From contig JAJZVE010000218.1 of NCBI GenBank assembly GCA_021845835.1, positions 1 through 7,455 on the forward strand: a stretch of 7,455 nt of DNA. Direction: 5' to 3'. Numbering within the stretch: position 1 is the first letter of the stretch; each line of letters begins with the position of its first letter. This DNA comes from Pseudomonadota bacterium. GTDB taxonomy: Bacteria > Pseudomonadota > Alphaproteobacteria > Acetobacterales > Acetobacteraceae. Of this stretch, positions 1 to 5,974 are shown piece after piece. The notes beneath the pieces are model-generated. The model saw nothing but the letters and a program-made list of their open reading frames with translations. It was not told where the DNA came from and did not search any database. Made by a program: the position numbers and the translations under genes.

Positions 1-1
1 G

Positions 2-793
2 CTGCTGAACCTGATGTTGCGCCGCGCGATGACGCCGGCGCGGCTGGCGGAAGCGCGCGAGACGGCCGAGCGCGGCGTCGCCGGACGGATGGAAGGCCAC
101 GCCGCGATGGACATGTCACTTGCGGGCGGCAGCGTTGTCTCCCGCGCGTTGTCGCCGCGCGGCTTCACCGCGATCAGCCATTACTACGTGATGGACTGGG
201 CGAGCGTGTGGATGGATATCGTGGGCGGCTTGCTGATTGCCGGTGCGCTTGCCGCCTGGGTACCGAAAGACGTCTGGAGCGGGATCTTCCTGACCCATAC
301 GCCGCTTTGGTCGAAGGTGGTCGGCCCGCTGATCGGGCCGCTGGTTGCGGTCGTCTCCTTCGTCTGCTCGGTGGGCAACGTGCCGCTGGCCGCGGTGCTG
401 TGGAACGGCGGAATCAGTTTCGGCGGCGTGGTCGCGTTCCTGTTCGCCGATCTGATCATCCTGCCGATCCTCGACATCTACCGCCGCTACTACGGGCGCC
501 GCGTCGCGCTGCTGCTGCTGGGCCTGTTCTATGCGGCGATGGTCGGCGCCGGTTATATCGTGGAACTGGCGTTCGCCGCGCTGGGTTTGGAGCCGGAGGG
601 GCGGCGGATCTCAGTGCTACAGGCCGGCATCAGCTGGAACTACACCACCGTGCTCAATATCCTCGCGCTGGCGCTGTCGGCGCTGCTGATCTGGCGGTTC
701 GCGCGGACCGGCGGCCCGGCGATGCTGGCGATGATGGGCAACCCGGCTGGCGATGCGCCAGCGGGCGGACATGCGCATCACCACCCCATGTGA
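2..793 (+). CDS. Permease of the YraQ/ArsP_1 type, 5'-truncated by the window edge
   Basis: The frame is open to the window edge, with four codons ahead of the first ATG at 14, so this is the C-terminal part of a longer protein. Residues below count from that ATG. A polar loop (about 1-60, with a His/Met-rich GHAAMDMS stretch) is followed by about five hydrophobic segments near 68-82, 103-127, 132-154, 163-190 and 211-229. The strongest family mark is CSVGNVPLAAVLWNGG (118-133) followed by a long hydrophobic run and ILDIYRRYYG (151-160), typical of YraQ/ArsP_1-like inner-membrane permeases. Roughly the first third to half of the protein is missing upstream. The tail ends in a His-rich HAHHHPM, which could bind metal. 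Such permeases are linked to export of arsenicals or other metals, but the substrate cannot be read here. The PCD relic and methyltransferase follow at once on the same strand, suggesting co-transcription. Confidence 0.85.
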   Translation: MLNLMLRRAMTPARLAEARETAERGVAGRMEGHAAMDMSLAGGSVVSRALSPRGFTAISHYYVMDWASVWMDIVGGLLIAGALAAWVPKDVWSGIFLTHTPLWSKVVGPLIGPLVAVVSFVCSVGNVPLAAVLWNGGISFGGVVAFLFADLIILPILDIYRRYYGRRVALLLLGLFYAAMVGAGYIVELAFAALGLEPEGRRISVLQAGISWNYTTVLNILALALSALLIWRFARTGGPAMLAMMGNPAGDAPAGGHAHHHPM

Positions 794-817
794 CCGGCCC
801 AGGCTATGGATGCCTCG

Positions 818-1003
818 ATGAACGATCTCGCCGGCAAACGCGGCACCCCGCCGCGGGAGCATGCCGCCGCTCTGGCCGAGGCGGAAGGCCATCACCCGGA
901 TGTTTCTTTCGGCTGGGACGACGTAACCATCTCGCGGCGCACGAAGAAGATAAAAGGCTTGCACGAGAACGACTTCATCGTGGCGGCCAGGCTGGACCGT
1001 CTG
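818..1003 (+). pseudogene. Internally deleted pterin-4a-carbinolamine dehydratase (PCD/PhhB-like) relic
   Basis: PCD recycles the 4a-hydroxy pterin cofactor made by aromatic amino acid hydroxylases. The segment reads [12 protein letters not shown], a usual bacterial PCD opening, and then jumps to [10 protein letters not shown] and [17 protein letters not shown], the C-terminal half of the family. A usual PCD is about 95-110 residues. Here about 40 residues between GTPP (ending near 853) and the helix carrying HHP are absent, and a CxPC-type stretch after KR also seems missing. Two of the three known active-site histidines (the HHP pair) remain. The third, normally in a TH pair before the GL-ENDF motif, is Lys in [12 protein letters not shown] (codon AAG at 944). 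There is no stop at the expected end, so the frame continues into the methyltransferase. ATG 818 matches the family start better than ATG 806, which is in the same frame. A working enzyme is unlikely. The family call is made from remembered motifs. Confidence 0.7.
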
Positions 1004-1056
1004 ACCCGGGGGCGGGACGGGCGGCTGAGGGGGGCGCCAGCCCCGGCGGGCAGACC

Positions 1057-1061
1057 AGGAG
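1057..1061 (+). promoter_or_regulatory. Ribosome binding site deciding the methyltransferase start
   Basis: AGGAG lies 8 bases upstream of GTG 1070, ideal Shine-Dalgarno spacing. It supports a separate methyltransferase start inside the longer frame that begins at 806/818, and argues against a real PCD-methyltransferase fusion. Confidence 0.6.
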
Positions 1062-1069
1062 TTCTCGCG

Positions 1070-1711
1070 GTGCCGAGCAGACCGAACCGATACCAGCGCA
1101 TCGCCCCGTTCTACGACCTGCTCGATCTGCCTTTCGAATTCGGCCGCTACCGCAAGCTCCGCCCGCAGCTGTTCGAGGGGCTGAACGGCCGGGTGCTCGA
1201 TGCCGGGGTCGGCACCGGGCGGAACATCCCGTTCTATCCCGCGGGCGCGGAGGTACTAGGGATCGACGCGAGCGCGGCCATGCTGGCACGGGCAGAGCGC
1301 CGGGGACAGCGGCTCGGACGGGTGGTGGCGTTGCGGCAGATGGACCTGACCCGGCTCGATCTGCCCGATGCGTCGTTCGACGCCGCGGTGGCGAGTTTCG
1401 TGTTCTGCGTGCTGCCCGAACCCGACCAGGTTCCCGCGCTGCGCGAGCTTCGTCGCGTCCTGCGCCCCAACGGGCAGATCCGACTGCTGGAATATGTCCG
1501 CCCGCACGGGCGGTTGCGCCGCGCCATCGCGCGTCTGTGGGAACCCTGGATGGCCTGGGCCTATGGCGCCGGTTTTGATCGGCACACCGAGACGCATGTC
1601 GCGGAAGTCGGGCTCGAGATCACAAGGGCCAAGGACGCGGTGCCCGATCTCATTCGGTTTCTCGAACTGAAGGTTCCGGCGGGACCGGTGTGGCAGGGCG
1701 GCGCGACCTGA
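1070..1711 (+). CDS. Class I SAM-dependent methyltransferase (UbiE/PmtA-like)
   Basis: This gene encodes about 213 residues of a Rossmann-fold methyltransferase that would use S-adenosylmethionine. Counting from GTG 1070, [20 protein letters not shown] lies near 8-27. The SAM-binding motif [12 protein letters not shown], lies near 42-52. The acidic end of strand 2, VLGIDAS, lies near 62-68. The post-II segment [19 protein letters not shown] and the motif FVFCVLPEP follow, then [19 protein letters not shown]. The length is normal for the Methyltransf_11/UbiE-like group. The frame is also open back to ATG 806, which would give 301 residues. I prefer GTG 1070 because it has an AGGAG site and the upstream residues are PCD-like rather than methyltransferase-like. 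The substrate is unknown; phospholipid, quinone or small-molecule methylation are all possible. It follows the permease on the same strand and was probably co-transcribed with it. The gene looks intact. Confidence 0.85.
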   Translation: MPSRPNRYQRIAPFYDLLDLPFEFGRYRKLRPQLFEGLNGRVLDAGVGTGRNIPFYPAGAEVLGIDASAAMLARAERRGQRLGRVVALRQMDLTRLDLPDASFDAAVASFVFCVLPEPDQVPALRELRRVLRPNGQIRLLEYVRPHGRLRRAIARLWEPWMAWAYGAGFDRHTETHVAEVGLEITRAKDAVPDLIRFLELKVPAGPVWQGGAT

Positions 1712-1853
1712 TGGACGGGAGCACATCGACGCGACCGCCCGGCCGGGGCACGCGGTGGCGGCTGGGCGGGCTGCGCCCCTGGCTCGGGTGCCCGTCACTG
1801 CGGCCAATATCGGCGCGATCGCGGTGCTCGCCCATGTCGCGGGCATCGCCTAT
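1712..1853 (+). other. Short gene-poor stretch with a possible interrupted membrane-protein fragment
   Basis: Between the methyltransferase stop and the IS3-family end I find no complete gene. One plus-strand frame (from about 1719, possible GTG start at 1755) reads RAAPLARVPVTAANIGAI and on through AVLAHVAGIAY, which looks like a short basic stretch plus a membrane helix. The frame is cut where the IS3-type terminus begins at 1854. It may be the start of a gene broken by that insertion. No good ribosome site is seen and no family is recognised, so this may be chance. Confidence 0.3.
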
Positions 1854-1881
1854 TGGTCTGCTGCCGGTTTGGTGGACACGC
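1854..1881. repeat. Probable IS3-family terminus beyond the end of OrfB
   Basis: The 28 bases begin with TGGTCTG and carry TGGACACGC about 20 bases in. That fits the IS3-family pattern of a TG tip and an internal TGGACAC-type block, as I remember it from IS3 itself. It lies 31 bases beyond the OrfB stop, a normal distance. The partner terminus is lost, so the exact edge cannot be verified. Confidence 0.5.
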
Positions 1882-1884
1882 TGT

Positions 1885-2160
1885 TTAGTTCGCGACGGCG
1901 ATCCTCTCGAACTCCATAGGACTGAGATAGCCGATGGTCGAGTGGCGCCGCTGCGCGTTGTAGAAACGCTCGATGTAGTCGAACACGTCGGCACGCGCCT
2001 GATTGCGGGTCCGATAGAGCTTGCCGGCAGTGCGCTCGGTTTTCAACGAGGAGAAGAAGCTCTCCATCGCAGCATTGTCCCAGACATTGCCGGACCGGCT
2101 CATGCTGCACACCACGCCGTTGTCGGCCATCAGCTTCTGGAACGGCTCGCTGGTGTATTG
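1885..2160 (-). pseudogene. IS3-family transposase OrfB, C-terminal fragment
   Basis: On the minus strand this reads QYTSEPFQKLMADNGV, then SMSRSGNVWDNAAMESFFSS, then ARADVFDYIERFYNAQRRHS, and ends SPMEFERIAVAN before TAA. These are hallmarks of the rve integrase core of IS3 OrfB, including the catalytic Glu in NAAMESFF. The fragment begins exactly at the IS30-family insertion point. The open frame continues upstream into that element's inverted repeat, which adds unrelated residues. The matching upstream part lies at 3624-3743. It is not functional. Confidence 0.92.
2158..2160. repeat. Target-site duplication TTG, left copy
   Basis: TTG directly abuts the left IS30-family inverted repeat and is matched by TTG at 3624-3626. 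In IS3 OrfB on the minus strand this is the CAA codon for Gln in GSQYTSE. A 3-bp duplication suits the IS30 family (2-3 bp). Confidence 0.8.
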
Positions 2161-2185
2161 GGCGGATTCAAGCGGTCGTCGCAAC
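2161..2185 (+). repeat. IS30-family terminal inverted repeat, left
   Basis: The sequence starts GGCGGATTCAAGCGGTCG and is the exact reverse complement of 3599-3623 over all 25 bases. The transposase stop codon (2168-2170 on the minus strand) lies inside it. Confidence 0.95.
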
Positions 2186-3574
2186 ACGTGGTTGAACCGC
2201 ACGTAGCACCTCGTCAAGCTTTTCTGTAGGCGTTCGCCATCCAAGCGTCCTACGTGGCCTTGCATTCAGCGCAGCAGCGACTGCCTCGAGGTCGTCGGCG
2301 GTATGCGCGGTCAGGTCGGTTCCCTTTGGGAAGTACTGGCGCAGCAGGCCGTTCGTGTTTTCATTCGTGCCTCGTTGCCACGGGCTGTGCGGGTCGCAGA
2401 AGTAGACCTGTACGCCGGTGTCGATACGCAGGCGGGCGTGTTGGCTCATTTCAGCCCCCTGATCCCAGGTCAGGGATCGCCGCAGCTGAATCGGCAACGT
2501 CTTGATCGTGCGCGCGATGGCATCGCGTACTGCCTCCGCGCCATGGCCCGCGAGCGCCGGGCCGTTCTTCGCACGCACTCCGTTGCCATGGCCCGGCATG
2601 GGAGGCAGGTGAAGCAACAGCGTGAACCGCGTGGTGCGCTCGACCAACGTGCCAATCGCCGAACTTCGTAGCCCCAGGATCAAATCCCCTTCCCAATGCC
2701 CCGGCAGCGCCCGGTCTGCTGCCTCGGCGGGGCGCTGACTGATCATGACCTCGGAGCTGACATGAGACTTGCCTCGCCCGCGGCTGCGCGCCCGAGGAAC
2801 CCGCAGCACGCGACCGGTGCGCAGGCATGCGGCAAGCTCGCGTCGCAACGCGCCGCGGCCCTGCACATAAAGCGACTGGTAAATGGCCTCGTGGCTGATG
2901 CGCATGGCCTCGTCATCTGGAAAGTCGAGCCGAAGACGCCGGGCAATCTGCTCAGGACTCCAGGCGCGTGCCCACCGTCGATGCTGTCGAGGCCCGTGCC
3001 GTCGCTTCTTCCACAGCACATCGGGCCCTTGGACCGAGCGTCCACCCGGTGTGGCGACCAGGCCGGAGAGCCGATCCTCGACATAGGTCCGCAGCTTTTC
3101 ACTGACCGCAAGCTTCGCCGCCTTCGGACGTCGTGCCGCTCGCTCAGCGTGCCATTGCGCCATGGTGGCACGATACTCCAGGCCACCGCTGCGTGTGGCC
3201 GCGTTGCGCCGCAACTCCCGCGAGACGGTCAAAGCCGCCCTTCCAATTTGCCGGGCGATGTCGCGTACCTTTCGGCCCTGTGCGCGCAGCAGGGCGATCT
3301 CCTCGCGTTCCGCGAACGATAGATACCGCCCGGATAGCGGCTTTGCTGATGGCGCAAGCGTCGATGGCGGCATACCGCCTGCCTCCCGGAACCAGCGTGA
3401 TCCCACCGGCTGGGATACTCCGGCGCTGGTTGCCGCATCTTCGCTCGACACCCCAACGGCAATCGCCTGCCAAAACCGGCGCCGATTCTCACGTTGAGCA
3501 ACACCGGGCCGACCAGGTGACTGCTTCAATACCGGCCGTAGTGCTCGATCCGACAGACGTCGACCTGTCCTCAT
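2168..3574 (-). CDS. IS30-family transposase
   Basis: This 468-residue DDE transposase cuts and joins the ends of the IS30-family element at 2161-3623. An N-terminal helix-turn-helix-like stretch (ENRRRFWQAIAVGVSSEDAA, about 29-48) precedes the usual IS30 HTH (LSFAEREEIALLRAQGRKVR, about 85-104, continuing to SRELRRNA). A linker with WSPEQIARRL and HEAIYQSLY follows, then the catalytic core. The triad is visible: Asp297 in HWEGDLILG, Asp371 in LTWDQGAEM, and Glu405 in GTNENTNGLLRQYFPKGTDL, with 33 residues between the last two. It is longer than IS30's own transposase (about 380 residues) because of the extended N-terminus. I chose ATG 3574 because GGAGGGG sits 6 bases upstream; a TTG five codons earlier would overlap that site. 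The stop lies in the left inverted repeat. It appears intact. Confidence 0.95.
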   Translation of the reverse strand: MRTGRRLSDRALRPVLKQSPGRPGVAQRENRRRFWQAIAVGVSSEDAATSAGVSQPVGSRWFREAGGMPPSTLAPSAKPLSGRYLSFAEREEIALLRAQGRKVRDIARQIGRAALTVSRELRRNAATRSGGLEYRATMAQWHAERAARRPKAAKLAVSEKLRTYVEDRLSGLVATPGGRSVQGPDVLWKKRRHGPRQHRRWARAWSPEQIARRLRLDFPDDEAMRISHEAIYQSLYVQGRGALRRELAACLRTGRVLRVPRARSRGRGKSHVSSEVMISQRPAEAADRALPGHWEGDLILGLRSSAIGTLVERTTRFTLLLHLPPMPGHGNGVRAKNGPALAGHGAEAVRDAIARTIKTLPIQLRRSLTWDQGAEMSQHARLRIDTGVQVYFCDPHSPWQRGTNENTNGLLRQYFPKGTDLTAHTADDLEAVAAALNARPRRTLGWRTPTEKLDEVLRAVQPRVATTA

Positions 3575-3580
3575 CGCAAA

Positions 3581-3587
3581 CCCCTCC
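3581..3587 (-). promoter_or_regulatory. Ribosome binding site of the IS30-family transposase
   Basis: On the minus strand GGAGGGG lies 6 bases before ATG 3574. It fixes that ATG as the start rather than the upstream TTG at 3589. Confidence 0.65.
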
Positions 3588-3598
3588 AACTTGGTGCT

Positions 3599-3623
3599 GT
3601 TGCGACGACCGCTTGAATCCGCC
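3599..3623 (-). repeat. IS30-family terminal inverted repeat, right
   Basis: This is the perfect 25-base reverse complement of 2161-2185, ending CTTGAATCCGCC at the outer edge. It is 24 bases upstream of the transposase start, so any promoter for that gene must overlap the repeat or lie in the flanking IS3 DNA. Confidence 0.95.
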
Positions 3624-3626
3624 TTG
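3624..3626. repeat. Target-site duplication TTG, right copy
   Basis: This is the second copy of the 3-bp TTG duplication flanking the IS30-family element, paired with 2158-2160. Confidence 0.8.
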
Positions 3627-3743
3627 GCTTCCCTGGTCGGAGTGGTGCAGCAACGCGTCCGGTTTTCCGCGGCGCCAGATCGCCATCATCAGCGCGCCGG
3701 TGACGAGCTGCGCGGTCATCGTGGCCTGCATCGACCAGCCCAC
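3624..3743 (-). pseudogene. IS3-family transposase OrfB, internal fragment
   Basis: On the minus strand this reads VGWSMQATMTAQLVTGALMM and then AIWRRGKPDALLHHSDQGSQ, the middle of an IS3-family OrfB integrase core, including the second catalytic Asp in HHSDQGSQ. It stops exactly where the IS30-family element begins. Its upstream part, including the first catalytic Asp, is replaced by an IS256-type end from about 3744. It belongs to the same gene as the fragment at 1885-2160. Confidence 0.9.
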
Positions 3744-3769
3744 GGGACTATCCGGGATTTTGTGCGTGG
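3744..3769 (+). repeat. IS256-family left terminal repeat
   Basis: The segment GGGACTATCCGGGATTTTGT is typical of IS256-family ends and sits just where IS3 OrfB homology stops. The matching right end is not in the window, so the edge is inferred. Confidence 0.6.
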
Positions 3770-3801
3770 GGCCATAGGATGGAGAGGAGGAGACCATCGC
3801 G

Positions 3802-4167
3802 ATGGCAATCGAGAAGGACGTACTGGATCAGTTGCTGGCAGGGCGTGATCCAGGGGAGCTGTTCGCCAAGGACGGCTTGCTTGACGAGCTGAAGAAGGCG
3901 CTGTCGGAGCGCATGCTGGCAGCGGAACTGGACGATCAACTGGAGAACGAGAGCGCCGCGGGAGCCTTCAACCGGCGCAACGGCAGTTCGAAGAAGACGG
4001 TGCTCACCGGCACGTCGAAGGTGACGCTGGAGGTTCCGCGTGACCGGGCTGGGACGTTCGATCCGAAGCTGATCGCCAAGTACCAGCGGCACTTTCCGGA
4101 CTTCGACGACAAGATCATCTCGATGTATGTGCGGGGCATGACGGTGCGCGAGATCTGCGGGCATCTC
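3802..4167 (+). pseudogene. IS256-family (Mutator-type) transposase, N-terminal fragment
   Basis: The first 122 residues match the start of IS256/Mutator transposases: KDVLDQLLAGRDPGELFAKD, LLDELKKALSERMLAAELDD, NRRNGSSKKTVLTGTSKVTL, EVPRDRAGTFDPKLIAKYQR and ISMYVRGMTVREICGHL. A normal protein is about 400 residues; all catalytic acidic residues lie downstream and are missing. AGGAGG at 3785-3790 would serve ATG 3802. The homology stops after GHL, but the frame stays open to 4731 through relaxase sequence, giving a 309-residue chimeric reading frame. Without the catalytic domain it cannot transpose. Whether the chimera is translated is unknown. Confidence 0.88.
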
Positions 4168-4731
4168 GGCGGATCTCGAACAGCCGGCTGCCCGCCACGA
4201 CACGGCCGCAGCCAGACGCCCAGCCTGCGCGTGCTGTCCGCGCTCGACCTGGAAGCCCAGATCCACAGCGACGGGGCGACCTGGCTCGATCGCCAACTTC
4301 TTGCCCGCGATCCGGTGCCGGTCGTGCAAGGTGGCTTCGGATTGGCGATCGAAGCCGCCCTGGAGCACCGCCGCCAGCATCACTTCGCCCATGGCGATGG
4401 ACACCGGGACGCAGATGGCGGCGTGCGCTATCGCCGGAACCTTCTCGCGACGCTGGAGCGCCGCGAACTCGCGCGCACCGGCGGCGAACTGGCGGCGACG
4501 CACGCCGTGAGGTTTCGGATGTCGGCACCCGGCGACACGATCCGCGGCACCTACCGCGAGGCGGTGCTGCTCGCCTCCGGCCGCTACACCCTGGTCGAGA
4601 ATGCCCAGGAATTCACCCTGGCTCCCTGGCGACCGGTGATCGAGCGTAGCCTTGGCCGCGAGGTCGTCGGGCTCGTCACCGACGGCGGGATTTCCTGGCA
4701 GATCGGCCGGAGTCGAGGGCTCGGCATCTGA
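4168..4731 (+). pseudogene. Conjugation relaxase (VirD2-like, DUF3363), C-terminal fragment
   Basis: From about 4225 the frame reads LRVLSALDLEAQI, DGATWLDRQLLARDPVPV, GFGLAIEAALEHRR, NLLATLERRELARTGGELAA, GTYREAVLLASGRYTLVE, EFTLAPWRPVIERSLGREVV and SWQIGRSRGLGI. These are the hallmarks of the DUF3363 C-terminal region of large plasmid/ICE relaxases. Full proteins are about 550-700 residues. The N-terminal nicking domain with its catalytic Tyr and His cluster is gone, replaced by the IS256 fragment, and the frame starts inside that transposase. The first 57 bases (4168-4224) may belong to another frame, so a small indel near the junction is possible. Relaxase debris argues for a conjugative plasmid or ICE origin of this region. 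It is not a working relaxase. Confidence 0.82.
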
Positions 4732-4774
4732 TGCCCAGCTGAGGCGCAGAGCTTCCAGGTCGCGCCGGACGAAT
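4732..4774. other. Short non-coding spacer after the relaxase stop
   Basis: There are 43 bases between the relaxase stop and the MITE-like element, with no gene or clear terminator. Confidence 0.4.
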
Positions 4775-4939
4775 CTAGTGTCCTGACTCTCTATTGCCCA
4801 CCAATAACCATCTGGACCAAGTACGCATGGCTGGGCGCCGTGCAGGGCTAGTAACGCTGGCCAAGGCCGCCACGCGGCCCACCACGATGCGGTTTGCCGA
4901 TTGGTGGAACTGGTCGGTATTTGCGAACTAGGACACTAG
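4775..4939. mobile_element. MITE-like element with 10-bp inverted ends and TA borders (IS630/Tc1-like)
   Basis: CTAGTGTCCT at 4775-4784 is the exact reverse complement of AGGACACTAG at 4930-4939. A second inner pair, CCACCAAT at 4798-4805 and ATTGGTGG at 4900-4907, is also exact, so the outer parts can fold together. A small hairpin, GGCCGC-CAC-GCGGCC (4865-4879), sits inside. The ends fit a TA target duplication (TA then GTGTCCT), as in IS630/Tc1-mariner elements. At 165 bp with no reading frame of note, it could be a non-autonomous MITE or the fused ends of a deleted IS. I do not recognise the parent. Confidence 0.55.
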
Positions 4940-5073
4940 TGGTGAAGATCTGACACTTGGTTCCCGGTTCGGAATACCGCAACGGGTGGAAAGCGGACTA
5001 CCTGGTGCCGGGCGCTTGGCCTCAAGACCGGACTCACTGCTTGTCAACTGCATCTGGTGATCGGACCAACGAT
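4940..5073. other. Non-coding stretch between the MITE-like element and lysR
   Basis: I see no gene in these 134 bases. Small open frames cross it, but none shows family motifs or a ribosome site. It includes ACGGGTGGAAAGCGGAC (4981-4997), which resembles a short motif I associate with intergenic DNA of some alphaproteobacteria; that link is only from memory. Confidence 0.3.
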
Positions 5074-5974
5074 TTACGGCAGCCGTGCAACATCTCGTGC
5101 GGTATCCAGGAAGGCTCGAAGTTTCGGCACTTGCGACGATCGCTGCGGAAAGTAGACGAACAGGCCCGGCTCGGTGATGGCCGCCTCGGGCAGCAGCCAA
5201 ACCAAGCGCTTCGCTCGCAGGTCCTCTCGCACCAGCGGCTCGAACAGATACGCGATTCCGACGCCTGCCAGGGCGAGGTCGCGCGCGTAGGCAGGGTCGG
5301 TCACCAGCACGCTGCCGCGCACGTCCACGGCGACGTCCTTATCTGTGTCCTGTAGCTCCCAGGCATACACCGCCCGCCGACACCAGCCGCAGTCCGATAC
5401 AGTTGTGGCGTTGCAGGTCCGAGATGGACGCCGGAGCCCCCTTTTCCACGACATACTCAGGCGCTGCGACCAGGATCGCTTGAAACGGCGGCGTGAGCCG
5501 CACGGCGACCATGTCCTGCGAGATCATCTCGCCCAGGCGGACACCGGCGTCGAAGCCGTGCGCCACGATGTCGGTCAGGCCGTCGTCGCCTGTAACCTCA
5601 ACGGTCAAGTCAGGATGCCGCCGGGCCAGCGCAGCGAGGATCGGGGTGACAACAATGGGCAAGGCAACGCGGGGCACATTGAGCCGCAGCAATCCCTTGA
5701 CCCGCCCGCGCTGCGCACGGACCTGCTCCGTTGCCTCGGTCACCTTCGCCAGCGCGGGCTCCACCGCCGCCAGGAACGCGGTGCCGGTCTCGGTAAGGCT
5801 CACGCTCCGCGTCGTTCGCGCGAACAGGGCCGCGCCGAGCCGGTCCTCGACAGTGCGCACGGCGTGGCTGACCGCAGACGCACCCATGCCGAGTTCGGCC
5901 GCGGCGGCGGCGAAGCCCCGTCGACGCGCGACAGCCAGCAGCACAGGCAGGTGAGGCAGCAGTTCCCGGTCCAT
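5074..5974 (-). pseudogene. LysR-family transcriptional regulator, frameshifted
   Basis: The N-terminal part (from ATG 5974) carries the winged HTH: VLLAVARRRGFAAAAAELGM, SAVSHAVRTVEDRLGAALFA and RTTRSVSLTETG. The substrate-binding domain follows: LLRLNVPRVALPIVVTPILA, HPDLTVEVTGDDGLTDIV and FDAGVRLGEMISQDMVAVRL, up to NCIGLRLVSAGG. There the frame breaks. The rest, VYAWELQDTDKDVAVDVRGS, AYARDLALAGVGIAYLFEPL and VYFPQRSSQVPKLRAFLDTA, continues in another frame to TAA at 5074. The break lies near 5369-5380 in a GC run and fits loss of two bases or gain of one. Repaired, the protein is about 300 residues, normal for LysR. It faces away from the SDR at 6087, the usual layout for a LysR regulator and its target. 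As read it makes a 211-residue product lacking half of the effector domain. A sequencing error is possible. Confidence 0.85.

Larger units (their letters stand above)
2161..3623 (-). mobile_element. Complete IS30-family insertion sequence, 1463 bp
   Basis: The element is bounded by perfect 25-bp inverted repeats (2161-2185 and 3599-3623, outer end GGCGGATTC) and flanked by a 3-bp TTG duplication. It carries a single minus-strand transposase with a complete DDE triad. It is inserted in the OrfB gene of an older IS3-family copy, so it arrived later than that element. With intact ends, duplication and transposase it may still be mobile. Confidence 0.95.
1854..3743 (-). mobile_element. IS3-family insertion sequence remnant, split by an IS30-family element
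   Basis: An IS3-type terminus lies near 1854. The C-terminal part of OrfB lies at 1885-2160 and a more N-terminal part at 3624-3743, both on the minus strand. The 1463-bp IS30-family element sits between them. Joining the two pieces without the insert and one TTG copy restores an unbroken frame across ...HHSDQGSQ-YTSEPFQ.... The rest of the element (OrfA, the N-terminal half of OrfB and the other terminus) is missing, because an IS256-family end replaces it from about 3744. The remnant cannot move by itself. Confidence 0.85.
3744..4167 (+). mobile_element. IS256-family insertion sequence, left-end fragment
   Basis: This fragment has an IS256-type left end followed by the first third of the transposase. 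The right two thirds and right terminus are absent. It abuts the cut IS3 fragment on one side and relaxase DNA on the other. It cannot move without help. The left edge is placed to within a few bases. Confidence 0.8.

Noticed and set aside
208..1578. Long plus-strand frame of 456 codons over the permease and methyltransferase
   Set aside because: It is Arg/Gly/Ala-rich low-complexity translation with no motifs and lies across two recognisable genes in another frame; a GC-rich shadow.
806..1711. A genuine 301-residue PCD-methyltransferase fusion enzyme
   Set aside because: The PCD part is internally deleted and lacks a catalytic His, and an AGGAG-GTG start sits at the methyltransferase boundary. 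It is kept as a question in the findings rather than as the main call.
2161..3623. IS3 and IS30 pieces as parts of one composite transposon
   Set aside because: Only one IS30 copy is present, with its duplication inside the IS3 gene. That is simple insertion, not a composite with cargo.
3748..4503. Minus-strand frame of 251 codons opposite the IS256-relaxase chimera
   Set aside because: It has no family motifs, and the plus strand shows clear IS256 and DUF3363 sequence over the same bases.
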